From Bacillota bacterium (lineage in GTDB: Bacteria; Bacillota; Sulfobacillia; JAUYEG01), in the NCBI GenBank assembly GCA_030691505.1, contig JAUYEG010000038.1:1-39480 (forward strand): DNA of 39,480 nucleotides, in the 5' to 3' direction. The position numbers were made by a program, and so were the translations under genes. The notes beneath the pieces are model-generated. The model worked only from the letters and a program-made list of their open reading frames with translations. It had not been told where the DNA came from and made no database searches. The stretch's first letter is position 1. Each line of letters starts with the position of its first letter. This document shows positions 32,265 through 39,146 of this stretch, in pieces.

Positions 32265-32645
32265 TCAGGCCAGCGGCTCGCGGAAGCTCTGAACCTCCAG
32301 CCGGTATCCCTCCGGGTCCGTGGCCAAGAAACCGTATACTCCGATCCCCTCGTGCAGCTTGGGTGCAATCAACCCCGCGACCCCGGCTGCGGCAAGCCTG
32401 GCGTGCCAGACGTCGACCTGATCGTCCTCAACGACAAACGTGAGCATCACGGGCTTGTCCGCCGCAGCGCGCAGCGAACCGCGGGTTTCATCAACCAGGC
32501 CGACATAAGCCGAGGGAGACAAAGCGAGGATCTTGGCCCAGCCCTGATCGCGGACGAGGCGCAGCCCCATCACATCCCGGTAGAAAGCATGGGCCGCGGC
32601 AAGGTCGCGGTAGTAGAAGAAGGTGATCCCGGCCTTGATCGTCAT
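32265..32645 (-). CDS. VOC-family (glyoxalase/dioxygenase fold) protein
   Basis: A 126-residue protein with the paired beta-alpha-beta-beta-beta modules of the vicinal oxygen chelate fold: [38 protein letters not shown], then [20 protein letters not shown] and the final [16 protein letters not shown]. The last string, with Asp-Pro-Glu-Gly and a Glu ligand position, is diagnostic. VOC proteins include glyoxalases, dioxygenases and resistance proteins; the function here is unknown. Its ATG overlaps the stop of the rocD-like gene by ATGA (32642-32645), so translation is probably coupled. Confidence 0.9.
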   Translation of the reverse strand: MTIKAGITFFYYRDLAAAHAFYRDVMGLRLVRDQGWAKILALSPSAYVGLVDETRGSLRAAADKPVMLTFVVEDDQVDVWHARLAAAGVAGLIAPKLHEGIGVYGFLATDPEGYRLEVQSFREPLA

Positions 32646-33883
32646 CCTGATGCACCCTCCGCCATCGCGGTCTGCGCCCCTGCCGACAGCACCCGGACGA
32701 TGCGCTCGAGGGCCCACTCCAACTCCTCTTCGGTGATGACCAGGGGCGGCGCAAAGCGGATGACGTTCTCGTGGGTCTCCTTGGCCAGCACGCCTTCGCG
32801 CATGAGGCGCTCGCAGTACGGGCGCGCGGCGGTGTCCAGCTCGACACCGACAAACAGCCCGCGCCCGCGCAGCTCGACGATATGCGGATTGCGGACGGAG
32901 GCGCGCAGCCGGGACAGGAAGACTTCACCGAGCCGCAGCGACCGCTCCGCCAGATTCTCCTGCTGCAGGACCTCGATCGACGCGATGCCCACGGCGGCGG
33001 CCATCGGGTTTCCGCCAAATGTGGAGCCGTGCGAACCGGGCTCGAACACGCCGAGGATGTCGTCGTCGGCCGCGACGACCGATACCGGGTAGACGCCGCC
33101 GCCCAGGGCCTTGCCGATGATGTACATCTCGGGGACAACGCCCTCCCAATCGCAGCAGAACATCTTCCCGGTCCGGCCGAGGCCGGTCTGGATCTCGTCG
33201 GCCAGGAACAGCACGTTATTGCGCCGGCAGAGTTCATAGGCCTCCTGGACGAAACCGGCCGGAGGTATGCGTATCCCGGCCTCGCCCTGGATCGGCTCGA
33301 CCATGAAAGCGGCCGTCCGTTCGTTGATCGCCGCCCTGAGCTCGCCGATGTCGCCGTACTTGATGATCCGGAAGCCGGGCGTCAGGGGCCCGTAGTCGGC
33401 ACGGTAAGCCTCGTCGGACGAAAAGGAGACGATCGTGGTGGTGCGGCCGTGGAAGTTGCCCTCGCACACGATTATCTCGGCCTGGTCGGCGGGGACGCCC
33501 TTGATCCGGTAGGCCCAGCGCCGCGCCGCCTTGATCGCGGTCTCGACGGCTTCGGCCCCGGTGTTCATGGGCAGGACCTTTTGCTTGCCGGTGATCTCGG
33601 CAACCTTGGCGTAGAAAATGCCCAGCTTATCGTTATTGAAGGCGCGCGACGTGAGGGTACAGAGGTCGGCCTGATCCTTGAGGGCCTGCACGATTCTGGG
33701 GTGCCGGTGCCCGTGGTTGAGCGCCGAGTATGCGCTCAGCATGTCCATGTACTTGCGGCCCTCGGGATCCCAAACCCACACTCCCTCGGCCTTGGCGATA
33801 ACCATCGGCAACGGTTTGTAGTTCCTGGCCCCGAAGTGTTCAGTCTGTCGGATGATCTCCTCTGTGCGGGGCATTGCATTCAC
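32642..33883 (-). CDS. rocD: Ornithine aminotransferase (class III aminotransferase)
   Basis: A 413-residue PLP enzyme best matching ornithine aminotransferase, which converts ornithine and 2-oxoglutarate to glutamate semialdehyde and glutamate in arginine/ornithine catabolism. Typical strings are [87 protein letters not shown] (226-240) and the PLP lysine [14 protein letters not shown] (Lys258). [14 protein letters not shown] follows. Other omega-aminotransferases share the fold, but [11 protein letters not shown] and the overall length favour RocD. ATG 33883 follows AAGGAG at 6 bases. Good evidence for an amino-acid degradation role. Confidence 0.93.
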   Translation of the reverse strand: MNAMPRTEEIIRQTEHFGARNYKPLPMVIAKAEGVWVWDPEGRKYMDMLSAYSALNHGHRHPRIVQALKDQADLCTLTSRAFNNDKLGIFYAKVAEITGKQKVLPMNTGAEAVETAIKAARRWAYRIKGVPADQAEIIVCEGNFHGRTTTIVSFSSDEAYRADYGPLTPGFRIIKYGDIGELRAAINERTAAFMVEPIQGEAGIRIPPAGFVQEAYELCRRNNVLFLADEIQTGLGRTGKMFCCDWEGVVPEMYIIGKALGGGVYPVSVVAADDDILGVFEPGSHGSTFGGNPMAAAVGIASIEVLQQENLAERSLRLGEVFLSRLRASVRNPHIVELRGRGLFVGVELDTAARPYCERLMREGVLAKETHENVIRFAPPLVITEEELEWALERIVRVLSAGAQTAMAEGASG

Positions 33884-34104
33884 GCTCCTTCCTGGCTCAC
33901 ATGCCGGGATCGGGCTTGACCGGTGAGGCGCGACACACCTTCACTGACTCATTACGCCGCGACCCGTGCGACGGCTACTGGTCGCATCCGCCGCCATACA
34001 TCGATGCATAATGGTTCTTCTCCGGTGTCGAAAACCCTCGTTGCGTAGGCAGACATCACCATCGGCCGGCTCTACCTGCACCTCAGCAAGGCCAGGGCAA
34101 GCGG

Positions 34105-34920
34105 CTAGGTGGGGCCGTCCCCGGCTGATGGGGGCGTGTCCGCTGGCAAAGGCACCCGCGCCAGTTCTTCGACGACCTCCACCAGATCGTCAACCATTGC
34201 CGCCAGGAGCGCCCGTCCTTTCTCGGGGGTTGCCAGCGTCGCATCACCGTGTATGCCGCTGGCCGTGATCATGTCGGGGGGCCCGTGGGGGCCGGGCACC
34301 ATGGGACCGTAGAGCGTGGCCAGGGGCGGACGGCTGCGGCCGGTCTCGAACGGCGCTGGCTTGGTCATCACCTCGCACGGCGCCAGGGCCATGTCGACCA
34401 GGTCGGGGCGCACGGCGAGCATGAGCGAGGTTTCGGATTCGCCGGCATGCGTGCCTGCCTGCTCTTCCCTGAGGTGCGCCCATATCGCTGCGCCAAGTTC
34501 ACGGGTCATCGCGACTCGCACCCCCAACTCACTGGCCAGTTCACGGCACATGTGATCCAGCGGCCCAGTCGTTGACACCCCTGTGTTGAGCACCAGAAAT
34601 CGCCGCCAACCCTGCCGGGCCAGCGATCGCACGATATCGCCGACATAGTGGGCAAACGTCTCCGGCCCAACGGACACGCTGCCCGGCCAATCCACGAAAG
34701 CCGGATAGTACCCGTAGTTGACGACCGGAAGGCAGATCACCCGGACCCGCTGCGCGAGCTCGCGGCGGAGAGCCTCGGCCACGAAGAAATCGGTGCCAAG
34801 CGGCAGATGGGGGCCATGCTCCTTTGTTGCCGCACCCACCGGCACGACCACAACGAGATCCTCCGCCATCAGGCTCTGAGCGCTGGTCCAGGACACGGTC
34901 TCCAACAGCACACCACGCAC
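34105..34920 (-). CDS. Creatininase family amidohydrolase
   Basis: A 271-residue zinc amidohydrolase of the creatininase family. Metal ligands appear in VGAATKEHGPHLPLGTD (Glu34, His36, Asp44) and THAGESETSLMLAVRPDLV (His and Glu). VNYGYYPAFVDWPGSVSVG and the loop FLVLNTGVSTTGPLD match other members, except that the usual GGN-type glycine string is replaced by NTGVST. Members open cyclic or formamide bonds (creatinine, formylated amines, mycofactocin precursor); the substrate here is unknown. GTG 34920 has no strong ribosome site. The gene is divergent from the small protein at 35136. Confidence 0.88.
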   Translation of the reverse strand: MRGVLLETVSWTSAQSLMAEDLVVVVPVGAATKEHGPHLPLGTDFFVAEALRRELAQRVRVICLPVVNYGYYPAFVDWPGSVSVGPETFAHYVGDIVRSLARQGWRRFLVLNTGVSTTGPLDHMCRELASELGVRVAMTRELGAAIWAHLREEQAGTHAGESETSLMLAVRPDLVDMALAPCEVMTKPAPFETGRSRPPLATLYGPMVPGPHGPPDMITASGIHGDATLATPEKGRALLAAMVDDLVEVVEELARVPLPADTPPSAGDGPT

Positions 34921-35049
34921 TCGGCTTCACCATCCTCTGCCTATAACACGCGAGGTTCAAGTTCCGGTCGTGGGCGGGCCGTACCTGCAGGCTGCCCCAC
35001 CGACAATCTACCGGCAGGCAAAGAAAGCGTAGTTTATGGTGTGATTAAT

Positions 35050-35067
35050 ATATGTGATATAACATAT
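35050..35067 (+). promoter_or_regulatory. 18-bp palindromic operator at the promoter of the 78-residue gene
   Basis: ATATGTGATATAACATAT reads as ATATGT, six central bases, ACATAT: a nearly perfect dyad. It ends on the first base of the -35 hexamer, so a bound protein would block or recruit polymerase. The binding protein is unknown. Confidence 0.65.
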
Positions 35068-35095
35068 TGACTTCTCTGAAGTGGCTTATTATAAT
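35067..35095 (+). promoter_or_regulatory. Strong sigma-A type promoter
   Basis: TTGACT (35067-35072), 17-bp spacer, TATAAT (35090-35095): one mismatch to full consensus, the best promoter in the window. The ATG of the small protein gene is 41 bases downstream. Confidence 0.88.
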
Positions 35096-35135
35096 GCGAG
35101 ATCAGGTAAGACCATGCAGGGGAGGTACGGTATAG

Positions 35136-35372
35136 ATGAAGCGCATCGAGGTCCGTCACGGTGGTCAAGTCAATCAGGCAGTGATCGATTTGCTCGTCGA
35201 GGCCGGTGTGGATGTGGTGCGTCTGCGGCCGCTGATCGTGGACACGGACAACAGACTGTCAGATCTCAACGTCGTGCTGGCCGCGGCCAAGATGCTCTCC
35301 GACGTCAGCGGTGTGCTTGTCTACCCGCACCGGGATGTAAACGCGGTCTTTGATCTGGTCGCAGTGGACTAG
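35136..35372 (+). CDS. Small protein of unknown function (78 aa)
   Basis: A 78-residue soluble protein, MKRIEVRHGGQVNQAVIDLL to VYPHRDVNAVFDLVAVD, not matched to a family. It has no Cys, no signal peptide and mixed alpha/beta character. The gene is convincing: GGGGAGG lies 8-10 bases before the ATG, the promoter is near consensus, an operator-like dyad overlaps it, and a terminator (35451-35485) follows. The middle stretch DTDNRLSDLNVVLAAAKML could be amphipathic. High expression with tight control is inferred from the promoter; function is unknown. Confidence 0.75.
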   Translation: MKRIEVRHGGQVNQAVIDLLVEAGVDVVRLRPLIVDTDNRLSDLNVVLAAAKMLSDVSGVLVYPHRDVNAVFDLVAVD

Positions 35373-35450
35373 AAACCGGGGACCTGACGCCGCGCAGGCC
35401 TCATCCTAGAGGTCGACGTGGAGAACGCCGCCCGATCCGGAAAACAGAAA

Positions 35451-35494
35451 ACCCCGCGACCCATGTAGCCATGGACTCGCGGGGTCTTCTTTTC
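35451..35494. terminator. Bidirectional terminator, copy 1 of a duplicated sequence
   Basis: ACCCCGCGA (35451-35459) pairs with TCGCGGGGT (35477-35485) around an inner CCATG/CATGG stem, flanked by A-rich and T-rich tracts (GAAAA before, CTTCTTTT after), so it can end transcripts from both sides. It is nearly identical to 36202-36247. Confidence 0.9.
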
Positions 35495-35546
35495 CCCATG
35501 GGCAGCTGGCCAATGCCAAGCACCCCGGACAGACTGCAACAACTAC

Positions 35547-35575
35547 TTGACATCATGCCAAGTGTCCTTTACATT
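35547..35575 (+). promoter_or_regulatory. Promoter of the XRE-membrane protein pair
   Basis: TTGACA (35547-35552), 17-bp spacer, TACATT (35570-35575). The GTG start of the regulator lies 21 bases after the -10, so the leader is very short. Confidence 0.75.
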
Positions 35576-35596
35576 TCCCTTGGGAGGTGTTTGAGC

Positions 35597-35821
35597 GTGC
35601 AGGACAACTACCGGCTCGTCAACCGGCTACGGGTTGCCAGGGCCGAGCTCAACCTGTCGCAGGAACAGCTTGCCGCAATGGCCGGCGTCACACGTCAGAC
35701 GATAAGCTACATCGAGACTGGCCAGTACTCACCCTCGACCAAGCTCGCGCTGATCTTGGCCCTAAAACTGAGCAAGCGCGTTGAAGACCTCTTTTACCTG
35801 GAGGAGGAGTCATCCAAATGA
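35597..35821 (+). CDS. XRE-family helix-turn-helix regulator
   Basis: A 74-residue single-domain Cro/C1-type regulator. The five-helix domain is seen in VNRLRVARAELNLSQEQLAA, MAGVTRQTISYIETGQYSPS (recognition helix) and TKLALILALKLSKRVEDLFYLEEE. This is the compact form common in Bacillota, which often autoregulates and pairs with a small membrane protein. GTG 35597 follows GGGAGGT by 8 bases; the longer frame would start inside the upstream terminator. Its stop overlaps the next start as ATGA (35818-35821), so the two are translationally coupled. Confidence 0.92.
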   Translation: MQDNYRLVNRLRVARAELNLSQEQLAAMAGVTRQTISYIETGQYSPSTKLALILALKLSKRVEDLFYLEEESSK

Positions 35822-36129
35822 TGTCACAGAAGGCCGTGCGTACTGTGGAAAGAGACGAGCGGACCGAGGCCGTGGAAAACACCAGCTATCGCTGGGGATA
35901 CGTCGTTGCCAACTTCGGCATTCTGCTGGCCGTGCTCCGTCGCTCCTACTACCTAAGCGATGCGTCCTGGGACCTGATGGCCATCGTGCTTGCCAGCGGC
36001 CTCATCGTCACAGTTATACAGGTAAGAGGACGGATTTTCGGCCGGGTGTGGGTGCGGTCACGGGTCCTCGCCGTGGTCATTGCGGCCGTGGTAGCCGCCC
36101 TTATCGCAGCCGCATACCTGCGCCGCTAG
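35818..36129 (+). CDS. Small membrane protein coupled to the XRE regulator
   Basis: A 103-residue protein with a polar, Glu/Arg-rich N-terminus (about 25 residues) and three hydrophobic helices: YVVANFGILLAVL, LMAIVLASGLIVTVIQV, and VLAVVIAAVVAALIAAAYL, ending in basic residues. No named family is recognised. The gene overlaps the XRE regulator by ATGA. In similar pairs the membrane partner may modulate the regulator or respond to the envelope; that is inference. The pair lies between two near-identical terminators and beside two tRNA-Leu genes. Confidence 0.75.
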   Translation: MMSQKAVRTVERDERTEAVENTSYRWGYVVANFGILLAVLRRSYYLSDASWDLMAIVLASGLIVTVIQVRGRIFGRVWVRSRVLAVVIAAVVAALIAAAYLRR

Positions 36130-36151
36130 CCGCGGCGTATGACCCCGCGCC

Positions 36152-36195
36152 GGCGAGCCTCCGGTAAGGCAAAGGCGAGCCTCCGGTAAGGCAAA
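36152..36195. repeat. Perfect 22-bp tandem duplication
   Basis: The sequence beginning GGCGAGCCTCCGG and ending AAGGCAAA occurs at 36152-36173 and again at 36174-36195 without any change. It abuts the second terminator copy. Each unit contains a small GCCT/AGGC hairpin. Confidence 0.9.
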
Positions 36196-36201
36196 AAAGA
36201 A

Positions 36202-36247
36202 AACCCCGCGACCCATGTAGCCACATGGACTCGCGGGGTTTGTTTTT
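36202..36247. terminator. Bidirectional terminator, copy 2, serving tRNA-Leu(GAG)
   Basis: AACCCCGCGA (36202-36211) pairs with TCGCGGGGTT (36231-36240), with an inner CCATGT/ACATGG stem, TGTTTTT on the plus side and TTTTCTTTTTTG on the minus side. It starts directly at the CCA end of the tRNA gene, so it is the tRNA terminator and also ends the XRE operon from the other side. Confidence 0.93.
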
Positions 36248-36331
36248 GGTGTCGAGGGCGGGACTTGAACCCGCACGGGTCTCCCCATACGCCCCTCAAA
36301 CGTACGCGTCTGCCAGTTCCGCCACCTCGAC
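36247..36331 (-). tRNA. tRNA-Leu (GAG)
   Basis: The minus strand folds as a leucine tRNA of 85 nt. The acceptor GTCGAGG (36331-36325) pairs with CCTCGAC (36257-36251), discriminator A and an encoded CCA follow. The D arm has the leucine pattern GGCGGAACTGGCAGACGCG. The anticodon stem TACGT/GCGTA (one G-T pair) encloses TTGAGGG, anticodon GAG. A long variable arm and GGTTCAAGTCC in the T loop complete it. Reads CUC/CUU codons. Confidence 0.96.
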
Positions 36332-36409
36332 AAAGGCCCATCGTGCTTACCATCGTGCTTATTCAACATCACCGCAGGAGCCGTTGCCAGCCCCTGCGGT
36401 GCTCTTCTC

Positions 36410-36496
36410 TGGTGCCGAAGGTGGGATTTGAACCCACACAGGCGTTCGCCTACGGCGCCCTGAACACCGCGTGTCTGCCAATTCCACCACTTCGGC
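36410..36496 (-). tRNA. tRNA-Leu (CAG)
   Basis: An 87-nt leucine tRNA on the minus strand. The acceptor GCCGAAG (36496-36490) pairs with CTTCGGC (36420-36414), with discriminator A and encoded CCA. D arm is GGTGGAATTGGCAGACACG. The anticodon stem CGGTG/CGCCG encloses TTCAGGG, anticodon CAG. A long variable arm and GGTTCAAATCC follow. It lies 78 bp upstream of tRNA-Leu(GAG) on the same strand; a hairpin with ACCGCAGG/CCTGCGGT stems lies between them. Confidence 0.96.
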
Positions 36497-36605
36497 TAAA
36501 CCGGGCGCGACAACCCGCGTCGCGCAAGCACGATAATAGCACATGCGTCATACGGGCACAACAGCCAAGCAAGCCGCCGACGCCGAGTAAGCTGGTAAGC
36601 AAGTT

Positions 36606-37613
36606 CTAGGCATCGCCCTGCGCCGCCGTCGTTGTCTTTTGGTGAGTTGGTTTGTTCTGGTACAACCGGCCGTCCGCGACCTGCAACAGCCGCGTGAGCG
36701 TCGCGCCGTCGTCCGGCCAGACAGCGACGCCGGCGGAGAATCCGAGGCGAACCTCCATCTCCTGTCCGACGCCCTGAATCGCTCCCCGCAGGCGATCCTC
36801 GACGCGCATGGCGTCTTCCTCGCCGCCCTTGACAAGCACCGCGAACTCGTCGCCGCCGTAGCGGATGACCACATCTTCCTTACGCAGCGCCCCCTGCGTG
36901 GCCTGAGCCACGGCGCGAAGGACCTCGTCGCCCCGCACGTGCCCGAACTGGTCGTTGACGCTCTTGAAACCATCAAGGTCCAGCAACAAGAGCGCAAACC
37001 GCTCGTCGCGCGCCGCGCTGTGCTCAAGAGCCCTCTGCAGGGTACGCCGGTTCATCAGCCCTGTCAGCGGATCTATGTCGGCGAGGCGCACCAGCTCCTC
37101 GCGCCGTGCGGACTCGTGTCCGATGATGGCGTCAACACCGTAGGCCTGGGCCCACGTCAGGTGCAGCACGGCCAGCGGGGCGAGCAACTCGCGGAAGGAC
37201 ACCCCCGACCTCGCCTCGTACGCAATCGAGAGAACCATCAGAGCGCTGCACGCAGCCGCAACCCGGTAGGCCGCGCCGTGGCCGAAACTGAGCCCGTAGG
37301 CGAAAACCGGCACCAGGTACACGAATGCAAACGGGCCCGCTACCCCGCCCATCGCTTGAACGAGACACAGGCACAGCGCAAGGCCGAGCGCGGCGCTCAG
37401 GAACTCAAGCTGCCGCCTCGCGCGGGGCCCGAGGTGAGCCTGGAACACGTACAGCGCCAGCAGGACAACCAGCGCCGCAACGACGACGATCCCCCACGAC
37501 CAGGGCGAGCGCCCATAGCGCAGTATGGCCGCTCCCAGCACAAGCGCTCCCGAGCCGACGGCTACGCGGATGCGCCCGAATATGCGCCACCCCTCGGGGG
37601 CGCCGTCGCGCAT
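36606..37613 (-). CDS. Membrane-bound diguanylate cyclase (GGDEF)
   Basis: A protein of about 335 residues that makes cyclic di-GMP from two GTP. Five or so membrane helices come first (VAVGSGALVLGAAIL, WGIVVVAALVVLLALYVF, FLSAALGLALCLCLVQ, FAFVYLVPVFAYGLSF, YRVAAACSALMVLSIAY), followed by a linker helix and the GGDEF domain: DIDPLTGLMNRRTLQRALEH, LLLLDLDGFKSVNDQFGHVR, and the active site RYGGDEFAVL. The inhibitory site RKED stands five residues before GGDEF, so product feedback is likely. The start is uncertain: ATG 37613 lacks a ribosome site, and longer frames run into 7-bp repeats (37694-37721). Confidence 0.88.
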   Translation of the reverse strand: MRDGAPEGWRIFGRIRVAVGSGALVLGAAILRYGRSPWSWGIVVVAALVVLLALYVFQAHLGPRARRQLEFLSAALGLALCLCLVQAMGGVAGPFAFVYLVPVFAYGLSFGHGAAYRVAAACSALMVLSIAYEARSGVSFRELLAPLAVLHLTWAQAYGVDAIIGHESARREELVRLADIDPLTGLMNRRTLQRALEHSAARDERFALLLLDLDGFKSVNDQFGHVRGDEVLRAVAQATQGALRKEDVVIRYGGDEFAVLVKGGEEDAMRVEDRLRGAIQGVGQEMEVRLGFSAGVAVWPDDGATLTRLLQVADGRLYQNKPTHQKTTTAAQGDA

Positions 37614-37693
37614 CCCAACCGCAGTCCTGGAGCCCTGTCCCGGACTTGTCAACCCCGCCCCGCACTCCCCTCCGAAACGCGAATGCCGCATGC

Positions 37694-37721
37694 CGTGTGC
37701 CATGTGCCATGTGCCATGTGC
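37694..37721. repeat. Heptamer tandem repeat (CATGTGC)
   Basis: CATGTGC occurs three times in a row (37701-37721), with a diverged unit CGTGTGC just before. It lies between the putative start of the diguanylate cyclase and the DtxR gene. A length-variable tract is possible. Confidence 0.85.
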
Positions 37722-37830
37722 AAACCTCGAACGCCCCTCGCGGGTGCGAGGACTTCCTTGTTTCGCCGTGAGGACGAGCACCCCTGCCGTCGCGACACCT
37801 TTTCGAAACCGGTGATTTAGGACGTGTGCC

Positions 37831-37858
37831 TTGTCAAGTCCAGGTGCCCTAATATACT
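37831..37858 (+). promoter_or_regulatory. Promoter of the DtxR-feoAB locus
   Basis: TTGTCA (37831-37836), 16-bp spacer, TATACT (37853-37858). The spacer contains AGGTGCCCTAA, which resembles half of the DtxR-type dyad just downstream. Confidence 0.75.
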
Positions 37859-37859
37859 A

Positions 37860-37874
37860 TTAAGGTGACCCTAA
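37860..37874 (+). promoter_or_regulatory. DtxR/MntR-type metal-responsive operator
   Basis: TTAAGGTGACCCTAA is a dyad (TTA-GGT, centre, ACC-TAA) with the TTAGG/CCTAA ends of DtxR/IdeR boxes. It starts 2 bases after the -10 hexamer, well placed for repression by the regulator encoded next. Confidence 0.75.
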
Positions 37875-37910
37875 ATCACAAGTCGGTTTGGATGTCAGGA
37901 GGCGTGTGGC

Positions 37911-38669
37911 TTGACCGCAAGTGCCAGCATCCAGGAATACCTTGAGGCTCTATACAAGCTGACGGGCGGGGATGCCGACCACGTCGTATCCACCACCGAG
38001 CTTGCGGCGCAGATGTCGGTTTCGGCCCCCTCAGCAAGCGAGATGCTCAGACGGCTCGAGCACCTCGGCCTGGTCGCCTACCTCCCGTACCAGGGCGCGA
38101 GCCTGACGCGGCGCGGCGTCGACGAGGGTTCGCGCGTGGTGCGCTATCACCGGCTCTGGGAACGCATGCTGGTCGATGCCCTTGCAATGAGCTGGGACGA
38201 GGTGCACGACGAGGCGTGCCGACTCGAGCACGCGACCTCGCCGCGCCTCGCGGAGGCCCTCAGCCGGTTTCTGGACCACCCCACGACCTGTCCGCATGGC
38301 TACGCCGTTCCGGCTGAAACCGATCGGCCGCACGCGTCGGACCAGGAGGATCCTTCGGTGGCGCTGCTGGACGCGCCCACAGGTTTCAGCGGGCATGTCG
38401 TATCGGTTGCCGAGGAACCCGAGCTTCTCAAGTACTGCGCCGGTGTAGGGCTGGTCCCCGGAGCGCGCGTAGAGGTGGTGCACGTACACCCCCTGGACGA
38501 GCTGGTCGAGGTCGCGGTTCGCGATATCCCCGCCGCTTCATCGGGCGGGGATGGGGACAAAGGCGGGAGCGGAAAAGGGAGCCGAAGCGGAGGCAGGCTG
38601 ACCGTGGGCGCGCGGGTCGGCAGGCTCGTTCGCGTGGTAGGCGACGCAGGCATCGAATCACATCCCTAG
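37911..38669 (+). CDS. DtxR/MntR-family metal-dependent regulator with FeoA-like domain
   Basis: A 252-residue iron- or manganese-dependent repressor. Domain 1 (1-70) is a winged helix: SIQEYLEALYKLTGGDADHV, TTELAAQMSVSAPSASEMLR (recognition) and LEHLGLVAYLPYQGASLT. Domain 2 (70-140) is the dimer/metal domain with RYHRLWERMLVDAL, WDEVHDEACRLEHA and the metal-site LDHPTTCPHG. Domain 3 (150-250) is an SH3-like FeoA module (VGLVPGARVEVVHVHPLDEL) with a Gly/Ser-rich insertion. TTG 37911 follows AGGAGG by about 9 bases. The operator overlapping its own promoter implies autoregulation and control of feoA-feoB. Iron is the likelier effector from context. Confidence 0.93.
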   Translation: MTASASIQEYLEALYKLTGGDADHVVSTTELAAQMSVSAPSASEMLRRLEHLGLVAYLPYQGASLTRRGVDEGSRVVRYHRLWERMLVDALAMSWDEVHDEACRLEHATSPRLAEALSRFLDHPTTCPHGYAVPAETDRPHASDQEDPSVALLDAPTGFSGHVVSVAEEPELLKYCAGVGLVPGARVEVVHVHPLDELVEVAVRDIPAASSGGDGDKGGSGKGSRSGGRLTVGARVGRLVRVVGDAGIESHP

Positions 38670-38756
38670 GCCGTTTGTGTACAGTGCTGTACGGGGTCTA
38701 GGGCAGTCACGACGAGATCGGCCCGGCCTTGGCGCCGGGTCTGGGAGGATGCGACA

Positions 38757-39146
38757 ATGCCGCGGACCATACTGACCAATCTGGACAGGCTGCCGGCCGG
38801 ATGCGAGGCCCTGGTGGAGAGGATATCCGGGGCCGGGGCGCTGGGCGGTTTTGGGCGGCGGGGACATCGCGGCGGATGGCGGCACGGCGGCAGCGGTGGC
38901 CAGGAGTTCGCGTCAGCCGTTGAAGAAAGACTGGCGGCGTTGGGCTTTGTCCCCGGTGCGCGGTTGGCCGTGCAGTCCAACTACGGGCGCGGCCCGGTCA
39001 TCGTCACCATCCGCGGCGCGCATGTAGCAGTTGGACGCGGGCAGGCGCATAGGATTCTGGTGCGGCCATCGTGGCCGGGCATACCGGAAGGAACGGCGAC
39101 AGCAAAGCCGCTCAGCAAGACCGAGAGGCCGGTGGGAGGAGAATGA
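38757..39146 (+). CDS. feoA: FeoA family ferrous iron transport protein
   Basis: A 129-residue SH3-like protein that assists FeoB. The family pattern is LTNLDRLPAGCEALVERISG, then ERLAALGFVPGARLAVQSNY, and PVIVTIRGAHVAVGRGQAHR, which includes the usual ending before a short tail. FeoA is normally about 75-85 residues; here there is a Gly/Arg/His/Trp-rich insertion (FGRRGHRGGWRHGGSGG) between the first strand pair and the helix, and a 25-residue tail. ATG 38757 follows GGGAGG by 7 bases. Its stop overlaps the feoB start by ATGA (39143-39146). A GTACAG-TG-CTGTAC dyad (38679-38692) lies in the 87-bp gap before it. Confidence 0.9.
   Translation: MPRTILTNLDRLPAGCEALVERISGAGALGGFGRRGHRGGWRHGGSGGQEFASAVEERLAALGFVPGARLAVQSNYGRGPVIVTIRGAHVAVGRGQAHRILVRPSWPGIPEGTATAKPLSKTERPVGGE

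Noticed and set aside
33884-34104. Remnant of a gene ending GRLYLHLSKARASG on the plus strand
   Set aside because: Only a short peptide with no start, no ribosome site and no recognisable family; chance is as likely.
35443-36247. Integrative element at tRNA-Leu
   Set aside because: Direct repeats are present, but there is no integrase or relaxase and only two small genes; kept as a finding on the cassette rather than called a mobile element.
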